A stretch of 64,000 nt of DNA, taken from Bacteroidetes bacterium HGW-Bacteroidetes-4. GTDB taxonomy: Bacteria > Bacteroidota > Bacteroidia > Bacteroidales > SZUA-534. The notes under the pieces were generated by a model. The model was not told where the DNA came from. It saw nothing but the letters and a program-made list of their open reading frames with translations, and ran no database searches. Made by a program: the position numbers and the translations under genes. Where the stretch lies: positions 62,001 through 126,000 of the forward strand of contig PHDD01000002.1 in NCBI GenBank assembly GCA_002840905.1, given 5' to 3'. Positions 35,145 to 43,244 of this stretch are shown here, one piece after another. The first letter of the stretch is position 1, and every line of letters starts with the position of its first letter.

Positions 35145-35846
35145 ATGGAAGAACTTTTGCATCAATTAGTGAGCAACAGCTCGTTACCCTTAGTAACTGC
35201 TTTTTTATTGGGGCTGATGACAGCCATAAGTCCTTGTCCTTTGGCAACAAATATAACTGCCATTGGGTTTATTAGCAAGGATGTCGAAAACCGGAAAACA
35301 GTTTTTATCAACGGATTGGTTTACACCCTGGGCCGGGCTTTGTCGTACACTTTATTGGCTGTCATTATTTATATTGGAGCCGATCAATTCAAAGTATCAG
35401 GATGGTTTCAGCAATATGGAGAAAAAATTATCGGGCCATTTTTGGTGCTGTTTGGATTACTCATGCTCGATGTGCTAAGAATTAAGTTTCCGGGGTTAAG
35501 TGCCCTCACCCATCGATATCAGGAAAAAGGAACCAGCAATTATTGGGAAGTGCTTTTTCTGGGAATTTTATTTGCCTTAGCATTTTGTCCCTATAGCGGG
35601 GTTTTGTATTTTGGGATGCTAATTCCTATGACTGTCAGTACTGTATCGGGACTTTACCTTCCTGTAGTATTTGCCCTTGCAACCGGAATTCCTGTCATAA
35701 TTTTTGCCTGGTTGTTGGCTTATACCGTTTCAGGAGTTGGAAAACTTTATAAACGCATAAAAACTTTTGAAATCTGGTTCCGAAGAGTCATTTCGGTTCT
35801 ATTTATTGGGGTTGGCCTTTACTACATTATAACAAACTTCCTGTAA
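35145..35846 (+). CDS. arsG: ArsG-family membrane transporter (CcdA/DsbD-like fold)
   Basis: A 233-residue membrane protein with about six helices. Two helix-embedded cysteines are in the positions typical of CcdA/DsbD: Cys31 in A-I-S-P-C-P-L-A, and Cys148 in A-F-C-P-Y-S-G. Family annotation calls it an efflux permease for aromatic amino-arsenicals. The cysteine pair also fits electron transfer across the membrane. It sits between arsF and the CSC-motif permease. A 105-base leader separates it from arsF. Confidence 0.8.
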   Translation: MEELLHQLVSNSSLPLVTAFLLGLMTAISPCPLATNITAIGFISKDVENRKTVFINGLVYTLGRALSYTLLAVIIYIGADQFKVSGWFQQYGEKIIGPFLVLFGLLMLDVLRIKFPGLSALTHRYQEKGTSNYWEVLFLGILFALAFCPYSGVLYFGMLIPMTVSTVSGLYLPVVFALATGIPVIIFAWLLAYTVSGVGKLYKRIKTFEIWFRRVISVLFIGVGLYYIITNFL

Positions 35847-35908
35847 AAAAATTTTCATCAACATACTTATCTGATTTTCAATGCAAATATTATTATAAAT
35901 AATAATTC

Positions 35909-37249
35909 ATGGATAACAAAAAAGAATTCAAAACACTTTTGTGGATAATAGCACTCTTTGGAATGGCCTTTTTTTTACCAATTGAGAGTACTCGATTCAA
36001 TATAGCCATTGCAGCAACATTCGATTTGGTAAAATGGTACGCCCGCGAACATGTGATTCTATGTTTATTACCGGCATTTTTTATTGCCGGAGTAATTTCG
36101 GTATTTGTAAGTCAGGGTTCTGTTTTACGATATTTTGGTGCCAACGCAAAAAAATGGTTAGCCTACACCGTTGCGTCAGTGTCCGGAACCATTCTGGCTG
36201 TTTGCAGTTGCACCATCCTGCCGCTTTTTTCGAGCATTCACAAACGTGGAGCCGGACTGGGACCTGCAGTTGCTTTCCTGTATTCGGGTCCGGCCATTAA
36301 TATTCTGGCCATAATATTAACTGCGCGCATCTTGGGAATTGAAATGGGCATTGCCCGAATTATTGGTGCAGTAGTTTTTAGTGTCGTTATTGGGCTTACC
36401 ATGTCACTGATTTACAGAAAAGAAGAAAAAGAAAAGAAAGAAGCCCAGATGCACATTCAGGTTCCTCCTGAAAAACGCCCTATGTGGCAGACCTCGTTTC
36501 ATTTTTTTGTGCTGGTTCTTATTTTGGTTTTTGCCAACTGGGGAAGCCCGTCGGCTGACGATACCGGCAGCGCGTGGTTTTACATCTGGTCGTACAAGTG
36601 GCATATTACCGCTTTTTTCGGACTTTTATTGGCTTATTCGCTGATAAAAATATTAAAAATAAAATGGTTCTGGGTTCTACTTTCAGCCATAGCTATAGCG
36701 GTTTCAGCATTTTTAGCCCATACATTTATTGCCGATGCAAAATTAGCTCCACTGGCACCCATGATTGTAGCCATTGCTGCTTTAAGCATCATTACACTTT
36801 ACGACAAAAACGAACAGGAAAACCGCGAATGGACCTTTGCCAGTTGGAATTTTACCAAACAGATTATGCCCATGCTTGCCATTGGCGTTGTAACAGCAGG
36901 TTTTCTTCTCGGTTCCACACACGATGGTCAGGCAATCGCCGGAATTATTCCCAACGAATGGATTCAATGGTTAGTTGGTGGTAATTCCATCTTTGCTAAC
37001 TTTTTTGCCTCCATAATTGGCGCATTTATGTATTTTGCTACACTTACTGAAGTACCAATTTTACAGGGCTTAATTGCTGCCGGCATGGGAAAAGGACCGG
37101 CATTGGCCTTACTTTTGGCTGGTCCATCGTTATCGTTGCCAAACATGTTGGTTATCCGCAATGTAATGGGAACACAAAAAACGCTGGTTTATGTAGCCTT
37201 GGTAGTGGTAATGGCAACTTTATCGGGAATACTTTATGGTAACATCTAA
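35909..37249 (+). CDS. Permease of the UPF0718/DUF318 (ArsP-related) family
   Basis: A 446-residue membrane protein with about ten helices. The family signature is clear in V-C-S-C-T-I-L-P-L-F-S-S-I-H-K-R-G-A-G-L-G, with Cys99 and Cys101, followed by L-Y-S-G-P-A-I-N-I-L-A. A second half-repeat carries T-E-V-P-I-L-Q-G-L and G-P-A-L-A-L-L-L-A-G-P. ArsP, from the same superfamily, exports trivalent organoarsenicals. Export of an arsenical through the CSC cysteines is a reasonable inference from motif and context. Confidence 0.82.
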   Translation: MDNKKEFKTLLWIIALFGMAFFLPIESTRFNIAIAATFDLVKWYAREHVILCLLPAFFIAGVISVFVSQGSVLRYFGANAKKWLAYTVASVSGTILAVCSCTILPLFSSIHKRGAGLGPAVAFLYSGPAINILAIILTARILGIEMGIARIIGAVVFSVVIGLTMSLIYRKEEKEKKEAQMHIQVPPEKRPMWQTSFHFFVLVLILVFANWGSPSADDTGSAWFYIWSYKWHITAFFGLLLAYSLIKILKIKWFWVLLSAIAIAVSAFLAHTFIADAKLAPLAPMIVAIAALSIITLYDKNEQENREWTFASWNFTKQIMPMLAIGVVTAGFLLGSTHDGQAIAGIIPNEWIQWLVGGNSIFANFFASIIGAFMYFATLTEVPILQGLIAAGMGKGPALALLLAGPSLSLPNMLVIRNVMGTQKTLVYVALVVVMATLSGILYGNI

Positions 37250-37266
37250 CTAAAAAAAATCAAAAC

Positions 37267-37653
37267 ATGGCTCAAAGAATTAAGGGATTGAACCATATTA
37301 CCGGTAGCGAATTTTTAAAACTGCCTGCAGAAAATATAATTTTTATCGATGTTCGACCGGAATACATGCGCTCAAAACTTTTTGATGTGCCTAATCTTTT
37401 AAATTATTCATATACTGAAATTGAAGATCGGCTTAACGATATACCTCCTGATTCTATTTTAGTGATAGCCGATGCTGTGGGTATCCGCAGTAAAGAAGTT
37501 GCCATAAAATTGCTGAAAGCAGGATTTAATAAAGTTTATAATCTGGTAGGTGGAATTGTGGAATGGGAACGAAACCACCTGCCGGTAATAAGCGATAAAA
37601 GTAAAGTGTTAAGCGGGTCGTGCATGTGCCAATTAAAAGTGCGAAACAAGTAA
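37267..37653 (+). CDS. Rhodanese-like protein without the catalytic cysteine, with C-terminal CxC
   Basis: A 128-residue rhodanese fold (I-F-I-D-V-R-P-E near residue 25; Y-N-L-V-G-G-I-V-E-W near residue 91). The active-site loop, normally C-x-x-G-x-R-S, reads D69-A-V-G-I-R-S75, so the sulfur-accepting Cys is replaced by Asp and sulfurtransferase activity is unlikely. The C-terminal tail adds S-G-S-C-M-C-Q, with Cys119 and Cys121, which could bind a soft metalloid. There is no signal peptide. It follows the permease by 17 bases. A binding or chaperone role is inference. Confidence 0.8.
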   Translation: MAQRIKGLNHITGSEFLKLPAENIIFIDVRPEYMRSKLFDVPNLLNYSYTEIEDRLNDIPPDSILVIADAVGIRSKEVAIKLLKAGFNKVYNLVGGIVEWERNHLPVISDKSKVLSGSCMCQLKVRNK

Positions 37654-37762
37654 TACCTGCATTTCAAATCAGATTAATATTTTCAAACTCACAATTGCCT
37701 TTTTACAAAAACAAGTGTTTAAAAGCTAAATACCAATCAAATAAACAACTTAACAATTAATT

Positions 37763-37802
37763 AACAATTTTAATGACGTAATTATACGTCATTAAAATTG
37801 TT
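37763..37802 (+). promoter_or_regulatory. Operator of arsR2: 18-bp perfect inverted repeat
   Basis: Arms at 37763-37780 and 37785-37802 are perfect reverse complements of 18 bases, separated by ATTA. Each arm contains TGACGTA. This long palindrome lies upstream of the arsR2 -7 box and partly overlaps the second operator at 37801-37822. It is probably an ArsR2 site. In RNA it could also form a hairpin, followed only by a short T run. Confidence 0.7.
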
Positions 37803-37822
37803 TGACGTATATTTGCGTCAAA
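37801..37822 (+). promoter_or_regulatory. arsR2 promoter -7 box with embedded operator
   Basis: TATATTTG at 37808-37815 is a full -7 match, 17 bases before the arsR2 ATG at 37833. It sits between inverted arms TTTGACG (37801-37807) and CGTCAAA (37816-37822). The arms share the GACG core with the upstream 18-bp palindrome, so the repressor would cover the core promoter. No clean -33 TTG is seen. Confidence 0.65.
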
Positions 37823-37832
37823 TAAAATTACT

Positions 37833-38168
37833 ATGGTACAATCAAAAACCGAATTATTCGATAAAACGCTGATAGAACAAGCCAACTATTTTAAAGTGCT
37901 TGCGCATCCGGCACGGTTGCAGATTCTAAAATTTCTGGCCGACACCCAATCGTGCATCACTGGCGATATTTCTGACGATTTACCGCTTGGCCGAACAACG
38001 GTAAACCAACACATTAAGGAATTAAAAGACGCCGGATTAATTCAGGGTCATATAAACGGTGTAAAAACCAATTACTGCTTAAATCCCGAAAAACTAAAAC
38101 ACGTTAAACAACTTTTAACTAATTTTTTACAAACTATTGATTCACCCCTTTACCACTGCAAAAAATGA
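37833..38168 (+). CDS. arsR: ArsR-family transcriptional repressor (arsR2)
   Basis: A 111-residue winged-helix repressor with L-A-H-P-A-R-L-Q-I-L-K-F-L and recognition helix R-T-T-V-N-Q-H-I-K-E-L. The C-half (D-A-G-L-I-Q-G, then N-Y-C-L-N) is close to arsR1. The metal-site region has one Cys (Cys41 in T-Q-S-C-I-T-G-D-I) rather than the CC of arsR1, with Cys82 and Cys109 as other candidates, so the two sensors may prefer different arsenicals. It overlaps arsC by 4 bases (ATGA) and probably controls arsC-arsM-acr3. Confidence 0.88.
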   Translation: MVQSKTELFDKTLIEQANYFKVLAHPARLQILKFLADTQSCITGDISDDLPLGRTTVNQHIKELKDAGLIQGHINGVKTNYCLNPEKLKHVKQLLTNFLQTIDSPLYHCKK

Positions 38169-38593
38169 AAAAAATCTTAATTCTCTGTACCGGAAACAGT
38201 TGTCGCAGTCAAATGGCTCATGGTTTTTTACAATCGTTCGATAAAAATATCGAAGTACAATCGGCAGGAACCGAAGCATCAGGCAAACTTAATGAAAAAG
38301 CCGTAAAAGCCATGGCCGAAATTGGTATTGACATTAGTCACCACACATCCGACCCGGTAGAAAAATACCTGGATAAAGCATGGGATTATGTAATTACTGT
38401 TTGCGGAGGAGCCAACGAAAATTGTCCTACATTTCTCGGTAAAGTTAAACACCGCTTACATATTGGTTTCGACGATCCCTCGCATGCCACAGGAACCGAA
38501 GAGTTTATCTGGAGTGAGTTTATCCGGGTGCGCAACGAAATAAAAGAGGCCTTTTATAAATTTTATGTTGAAACCCTGAAAGCAAACCAATAA
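38165..38593 (+). CDS. arsC: Arsenate reductase, low-molecular-weight phosphatase type
   Basis: It reduces As(V) to As(III) in the cytosol. The P-loop near the N-terminus is C8-T-G-N-S-C-R-S15, the D-P-V-E-K-Y-L-D segment follows, and the two resolving cysteines are Cys80 and Cys87 in V-C-G-G-A-N-E-N-C. This Cys triad matches the thioredoxin-coupled S. aureus/B. subtilis type, not the glutaredoxin type. The 142-residue length is normal. It is translationally coupled to arsR2. The small thioredoxin protein in module 1 could serve as reductant, but this is not shown. Confidence 0.94.
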   Translation: MKKILILCTGNSCRSQMAHGFLQSFDKNIEVQSAGTEASGKLNEKAVKAMAEIGIDISHHTSDPVEKYLDKAWDYVITVCGGANENCPTFLGKVKHRLHIGFDDPSHATGTEEFIWSEFIRVRNEIKEAFYKFYVETLKANQ

Positions 38594-38658
38594 TATTGGG
38601 TTAAACTTAGGCTAATTGTCTAAACTTAAGTCTATTAATATTAATTAACAACACAGCA

Positions 38659-39471
38659 ATGAAAGCAGAAAACTTAAAACTTATGGTTCAGGAAAAATAT
38701 GGAGCCATTGCAAAACAAAGTGTTCTTGAAAACTCAAATTCCTGCTGCGGTTCGTCGGGTTGTTGCGGCGAGGTGGAATTCAGCATGATTGGGGATGAAT
38801 ACAAGCAGGTTGAAGGTTACAATCCCGAGGCCGATATGGGATTGGGCTGCGGGTTACCCACACAATATGCCGGAATTAAACCCGGAAACCACGTACTTGA
38901 TTTGGGTTCTGGCGCAGGAAACGACTGTTTTATTGCCCGCACAATTGTGGGAGAAACCGGAAAAGTTACCGGAATTGATTTTACCGATTCGATGGTCAAG
39001 AAAGCCAATAAAAATCTTGAAAAATCCGGGATAAAAAATATTTCGTTTGTAAAAGGTGATATTGAAAACATGCCTTTACCCGACAATTCGTTCGATGTTG
39101 TAGTGTCGAACTGTGTTTTAAATTTGGTACCCGACAAAGCAAAAGCCTTTGCTGAAATAATGCGGGTACTAAAATACGGGGGGCATTTTTGTGTTTCAGA
39201 TGTGGTTCTCAAAGGAAGTTTGCCTGAAAAACTGCGCTCCGATGCTGAAATGTATGCCGGTTGTGTTTCCGGTGCCATAACTATTGACGATTACCTGGCA
39301 ATTATTGAACAAAGCGGTTTTAAGTTGATAGAAATACACAAACAACGCAAAATTGAAATTCCCGAAAAAACATTGGCTAAGCATCTGGATGAAAATGAGA
39401 TTAAGGATTTTTTATCCGGAAATTCGGGCATCTTTTCAATTACTTTAAGTGCCAAAAAGGAAAATCTTTAG
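38659..39471 (+). CDS. arsM: Arsenite S-adenosylmethionine methyltransferase
   Basis: It methylates As(III) using SAM and cellular thiols. The SAM loop is [11 protein letters not shown]. The As(III)-binding cysteines are in place: Cys64 in G-L-G-C-G, Cys152 in [11 protein letters not shown], and Cys202 in A-G-C-V-S-G-A. The N-terminal C-C-G-S-S-G-C-C-G cluster (Cys29, 30, 35, 36) supplies the fourth conserved Cys and extra thiols. The 270-residue length is typical of bacterial ArsM. Product export could use the CSC permease or ArsG in module 1 (inference). Confidence 0.94.
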   Translation: MKAENLKLMVQEKYGAIAKQSVLENSNSCCGSSGCCGEVEFSMIGDEYKQVEGYNPEADMGLGCGLPTQYAGIKPGNHVLDLGSGAGNDCFIARTIVGETGKVTGIDFTDSMVKKANKNLEKSGIKNISFVKGDIENMPLPDNSFDVVVSNCVLNLVPDKAKAFAEIMRVLKYGGHFCVSDVVLKGSLPEKLRSDAEMYAGCVSGAITIDDYLAIIEQSGFKLIEIHKQRKIEIPEKTLAKHLDENEIKDFLSGNSGIFSITLSAKKENL

Positions 39472-39508
39472 CCGAAAATTAAAAATACAAACCATAAAAA
39501 ACAAAACT

Positions 39509-40588
39509 ATGCCATCGAAACCAAAACTTAAATTTCTTGATCGCTACCTGACGCTCTGGATATTTTTAGCCATGACAATTGGCGTTTTATCCGGATATTT
39601 TTTCCCGGCCATTGCCGGTTTTTGGGAATCATTAAAACCATCGCCCGAAAGTACCACAAACCTCCCCATCGCCATTGGGTTAATTTTAATGATGTATCCA
39701 CCTTTAGCCAAAGTTAAGTATGAGGAACTTGGCGATGTTTTCAAAAATTATAAAATTTTAAGTTTATCGTTAATCCAAAACTGGGTAATTGGCCCTGTAT
39801 TAATGTTTGCCTTGGCAATTGCTTTCTTTAAACTTTTCCCCGGTGATAACAATGCCAATTTGCCTTACATGTACGGAATTATTATGATTGGCCTGGCTCG
39901 ATGCATTGCCATGGTAATTGTTTGGAACGACCTTGCCAAAGGCGATACCCAATACGCTGCCGGACTGGTCGCTTTCAATTCCATATTTCAGGTACTCTTT
40001 TTCTCGCTTTATGCTTATGTTTTTATAGCTGTACTTCCGGGCTGGTTTGGCGTACCAACCAACGATGCCGTTGAAAACATTACTATTGGCCAAATTGCCG
40101 AAAGCGTATTTATTTATTTGGGAATTCCATTTATTGCCGGATTTTTAACCCGCTTTGTTTTAACACGTGTAAAAAGTAAAGAATGGTACCACCGTAAATT
40201 CATACCAAAAATCAGCCCCATTACACTGATAGCTTTACTCTTCACCATAGTTGTTATGTTCTCGTTAAAAGGCGAGTACATTATAAAAATTCCGTTCGAT
40301 GTGGTTCTGATAGCCATTCCGCTGCTCATCTATTTTGTGGTAATGTTTGTACTGTCGTTCTTTATGAGTAAAAAAATTGGCGCTAACTACGAACAATCCA
40401 CCACCCTGTCGTTTACAGCAGCCAGTAATAATTTTGAACTAGCCATTGCAGTTGCCATTTCAATTTTTGGCATGAATTCCGGTGAAGCTTTTGCTGCTGT
40501 TATTGGTCCCTTGGTCGAAGTTCCTGTGATGATTGCACTGGTAGGTGTTGCTTTTTGGTTCAAGAACAAATATTTCACGAAACAATAA
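39509..40588 (+). CDS. acr3: Arsenite efflux transporter Acr3
   Basis: A ten-helix arsenite permease of the bile/arsenite/riboflavin transporter superfamily. From the ATG at 39509 it is 359 residues and begins [16 protein letters not shown] longer in-frame ORF from 39449 would overlap arsM and adds a poor basic tail, so I reject it. The essential Cys lies in G-L-A-R-C132-I-A-M-V-I-V-W-N, and the conserved acidic segment G-P-L-V-E-V-P-V is near the C-terminus. It is the last gene of the island. Confidence 0.94.
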   Translation: MPSKPKLKFLDRYLTLWIFLAMTIGVLSGYFFPAIAGFWESLKPSPESTTNLPIAIGLILMMYPPLAKVKYEELGDVFKNYKILSLSLIQNWVIGPVLMFALAIAFFKLFPGDNNANLPYMYGIIMIGLARCIAMVIVWNDLAKGDTQYAAGLVAFNSIFQVLFFSLYAYVFIAVLPGWFGVPTNDAVENITIGQIAESVFIYLGIPFIAGFLTRFVLTRVKSKEWYHRKFIPKISPITLIALLFTIVVMFSLKGEYIIKIPFDVVLIAIPLLIYFVVMFVLSFFMSKKIGANYEQSTTLSFTAASNNFELAIAVAISIFGMNSGEAFAAVIGPLVEVPVMIALVGVAFWFKNKYFTKQ

Positions 40589-40614
40589 CAAATTTCCATT
40601 CATAAATTTTACAT

Positions 40615-40640
40615 AAGGAGCCTCAGAGTTCCTTTTTTTT
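40615..40640 (+). terminator. Possible terminator of the arsenic island
   Basis: AAGGAG pairs with TTCCTT (one G-T pair) around an 8-base loop, followed by a run of T. It lies 27 bases after the acr3 stop. The stem is short, so the call is moderate. Confidence 0.5.
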
Positions 40641-40773
40641 ATAACTACAGGAGATCACCCCAAACCAAACCTTCGTTTTAAAAACGAAAATATTTTCTAA
40701 AAATGAGTCTTCACTGTTTGCTTATGCCCCCATAAAATTTTACTATTATTGCAGTGTAAAAAACCGAAAACTT

Positions 40774-41910
40774 GTGAACTATTTACTTCAGACATTTTCC
40801 CTTGAGCAGTTGATTGTGTTAGCCCTTGTTAGCCTGGCTTTGTTCATACAATTGTACTATTATCTTTTTGTTTATTTGAAACCCGTGTTATGGAAACAAA
40901 AATCGGCCAATGATGAAACAGAACCTCTTTCGGTTATTATTTGTGCCCGCAATGAGTCTGAAAACCTGAAAAACTTTTTACCAAAGGTTCTAGAGCAACA
41001 CTACCCGGAATTTGAAGTAATTGTAGTAAATGACTGTTCCGAAGACGATACAGAAACTGTTTTGGCCGAACTACAATTAAAACACAAGCATCTGAAGCAT
41101 ACCACCATAGAACCCGACCGTAAATTCTCACACGGAAAAAAACTGGCACTTACCATTGGAATGAAAGCCGCCAGGTACGAGTACCTGGTTTTTACCGATG
41201 CCGATTGTTATCCTGAAAGTGAGAACTGGTTAAGTGAAATTAATAAGGCCTACACCCACAAAAAACAAATTGTACTGGGCTACGGTGGATACGAAAATAA
41301 AAAAGGATTGTTAAATAAAATTATTCGTTTCGACACCCTCTTTATTGCCCTGCAATACCTGGGTTTTGCTCAAACAGGCCGTCCTTATATGGGTGTTGGA
41401 AGAAACCTGTCGTACAACAAATCGGTGTTTTTTGGAGGAAATGGCTTTTTAAAACATTACAAATTGCTGTCGGGCGACGACGATTTGTTTGTAAACGAAA
41501 ATGCCAATAAAAAGAATACCGCTGTGGTGATTTCAAAAGATAGTATTACACGTTCATTACCGCAAACCAATTTTTCTCAATGGGCTAAACAAAAAAAACG
41601 GCATTTAACTACTGGAAAATATTACAAATTTGGCGACAAGTTCTTTTTGACGCTTGAAGTGTTTTCGCGCTTATTTTTTTATTTTGGTTTGCTAGGTTTA
41701 TTTTTTGTAAATTTCATTCCAGAAATAATTGCCGGAATATTTGCTTTTAGGTTGTTTATACAACTCCTAATAATAAAATTAGGGATGAACAAACTGGGCG
41801 AAAAAGGGTTTTGGTTACTAACACCGGTACTTGATATTATTTTACCTGTATTTAATTTATTTTTTATATTTTCAAATCAACTAAACAAGCGCAATCGTAA
41901 ATGGAAGTAA
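40774..41910 (+). CDS. Membrane-associated family 2 glycosyltransferase
   Basis: A 378-residue GT2 enzyme. An N-terminal transmembrane helix (about residues 12-35) precedes the GT-A domain with V-I-I-C-A-R-N-E-S-E-N-L, the D-C-S-E-D-D-T loop, and V-F-T-D-A-D-C-Y-P holding the D-x-D metal motif. The S-G-D-D-D-L-F-V region and Q-W-A-K-Q-K-K-R-H follow, then two or three C-terminal helices. It resembles cellulose-synthase-like or N-glycan polysaccharide synthases without repeats. The start is GTG. It overlaps the sigma factor gene by 10 bases. Confidence 0.85.
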   Translation: MNYLLQTFSLEQLIVLALVSLALFIQLYYYLFVYLKPVLWKQKSANDETEPLSVIICARNESENLKNFLPKVLEQHYPEFEVIVVNDCSEDDTETVLAELQLKHKHLKHTTIEPDRKFSHGKKLALTIGMKAARYEYLVFTDADCYPESENWLSEINKAYTHKKQIVLGYGGYENKKGLLNKIIRFDTLFIALQYLGFAQTGRPYMGVGRNLSYNKSVFFGGNGFLKHYKLLSGDDDLFVNENANKKNTAVVISKDSITRSLPQTNFSQWAKQKKRHLTTGKYYKFGDKFFLTLEVFSRLFFYFGLLGLFFVNFIPEIIAGIFAFRLFIQLLIIKLGMNKLGEKGFWLLTPVLDIILPVFNLFFIFSNQLNKRNRKWK

Positions 41911-42530
41911 ATCCAGGTTTTTCCGAAAAGGCTCAAAAAGATTTTGAGCTGGTACAGGCTGCACAGCAGGGCAATCAACATGCTTATGCTGAGCTGATGA
42001 ACCGCTATAAAGATGCCATTTATTTCATGATTCTTAAAATGATTAACAACAAAAGTGATGCAGAAGATCTCACCATCGAGGCCTTTGGCAAAGCGTTTAA
42101 AAACATCGACCAGTATTCGCCCAGCTTTGCCTTTAGCACCTGGTTGTTCAAAATAGCATCAAACAATTGCATCGACTTTTTACGAAAAAAGAAAACGCGG
42201 CAAATTGGTATTTATAGCAACTCATCCGATTCAAGCAATAATTTTACCAACGGAATAAACGAAGAAACTTCCCTTTCGATTCAATCGGACCAACCCGATC
42301 CCGAAGAAGCTTTGATAAAAGACCAGAAAAAAATACTGATGCGCGAACTGGTTGAAAACCTAAAACCCCGCTACCGCCAATTGGTTGAGATGCGTTATTT
42401 TCAGGAACTCTCCTACGAGGAAATTGCTGCTGAACTCGACATTCCGATTGGTACAGTAAAAGCACAACTTTTTAGGGCCCGCGAACTACTTTACGGAATC
42501 TTACAAAAAAAACACGGCTCTTCCATTTAA
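41901..42530 (+). CDS. ECF-type RNA polymerase sigma factor
   Basis: A 209-residue sigma-70 relative of the ECF class. Region 2 is A-Y-A-E-L-M-N-R-Y-K-D-A-I-Y-F, then S-D-A-E-D-L-T-I-E-A-F-G-K-A-F and W-L-F-K-I-A-S-N-N-C-I-D-F-L-R. Region 4 is Y-R-Q-L-V-E-M-R-Y-F-Q-E-L-S-Y-E-E-I-A. A Ser/Asn-rich linker joins them. No anti-sigma gene lies nearby, so the signal is unknown. It overlaps the glycosyltransferase start-stop junction by 10 bases. Confidence 0.92.
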   Translation: MEVNPGFSEKAQKDFELVQAAQQGNQHAYAELMNRYKDAIYFMILKMINNKSDAEDLTIEAFGKAFKNIDQYSPSFAFSTWLFKIASNNCIDFLRKKKTRQIGIYSNSSDSSNNFTNGINEETSLSIQSDQPDPEEALIKDQKKILMRELVENLKPRYRQLVEMRYFQELSYEEIAAELDIPIGTVKAQLFRARELLYGILQKKHGSSI

Positions 42531-42539
42531 CAAATACAT

Positions 42540-43163
42540 ATGTTTTCTCTCATTACCCGGTATTTCCCCAATTTAAGCAAAAAACAATTGGATGCTTTTG
42601 AGCAATTAGGCACGTTATATGCCGCTTGGAACGAAAAAATCAATGTAATCTCGCGTAAAGACATTGAAAACCTCTACCTGCATCATATTTTACACTCACT
42701 GGCTATTGCTAAAATTATTTCATTTGCTCCAACATCCCGGATACTTGACGTAGGTACCGGAGGCGGATTCCCGGGTATTCCCCTGGCCATTATGTTTCCC
42801 GAATCCCAGTTTCATTTGATCGATGCTATTGGGAAAAAAATTACAGTGGTGAACGAGGTAAGCCAGGCTTTGAAACTTACCAATGTAAAAGGCGAACAAA
42901 TTCGCGTTGAACAATTAAAAAAGAAGTATCATTTTATTGTAAGCCGTGCGGTTACCCGCTTTGATAAATTTCAGGCTATAGCGCGAAAAAACATTGATAC
43001 CAAGCAGTTTAATGACCTAAAAAACGGAATTATTTATTTAAAGGGCGGTGACTTTCAGGATGAGATTGCCGGAATGGAAAAAAAACTAACGCTTTATAAC
43101 ATTTCCGATTATTTTGGCGAGACTTTTTTTGAAACAAAAAAAGTAATTCATCTGGTAATATAA
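42540..43163 (+). CDS. rsmG: 16S rRNA (guanine527-N7)-methyltransferase
   Basis: A 207-residue SAM-dependent methyltransferase of the GidB/RsmG family, modifying G527 of 16S rRNA. The N-terminal helical cap has W-N-E-K-I-N-V-I-S-R-K-D, and the SAM loop is I-L-D-V-G-T-G-G-G-F-P-G-I-P-L. The later V-S-R-A-V-T-R segment is also typical. It follows the sigma factor by 9 bases in the same direction. A loose inverted repeat downstream is too weak to call a terminator. Confidence 0.96.
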   Translation: MFSLITRYFPNLSKKQLDAFEQLGTLYAAWNEKINVISRKDIENLYLHHILHSLAIAKIISFAPTSRILDVGTGGGFPGIPLAIMFPESQFHLIDAIGKKITVVNEVSQALKLTNVKGEQIRVEQLKKKYHFIVSRAVTRFDKFQAIARKNIDTKQFNDLKNGIIYLKGGDFQDEIAGMEKKLTLYNISDYFGETFFETKKVIHLVI

Positions 43164-43244
43164 AAAACCAGAAACCCAGTTTGCCTGAAAACTTAAGCAA
43201 ATTTTACGGGAACAGGCAATAAAACCTTTTTTAACGTTTGGATT

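Noticed and set aside
38594-38658. Direct repeat TAAACTTA in the arsC-arsM gap
   Set aside because: Two AT-rich 8-mers are expected by chance in sequence of this composition, and there is no palindrome or -7 box.
39449-39508. Longer acr3 start within the end of arsM
   Set aside because: The added 20 residues are basic and unlike the family N-terminus, and the extension overlaps the arsM coding end. The ATG at 39509 begins the normal sequence.
41901-41910. Overlap of the sigma factor and glycosyltransferase genes as a possible frameshift
   Set aside because: Both proteins have complete ends for their families. It is an ordinary 10-base overlap.
43181-43219. Possible terminator after rsmG (TTGCCTG with CAGGCAA)
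   Set aside because: The 7-bp arms are separated by 25 bases and the T-tract is displaced. Too weak to call.
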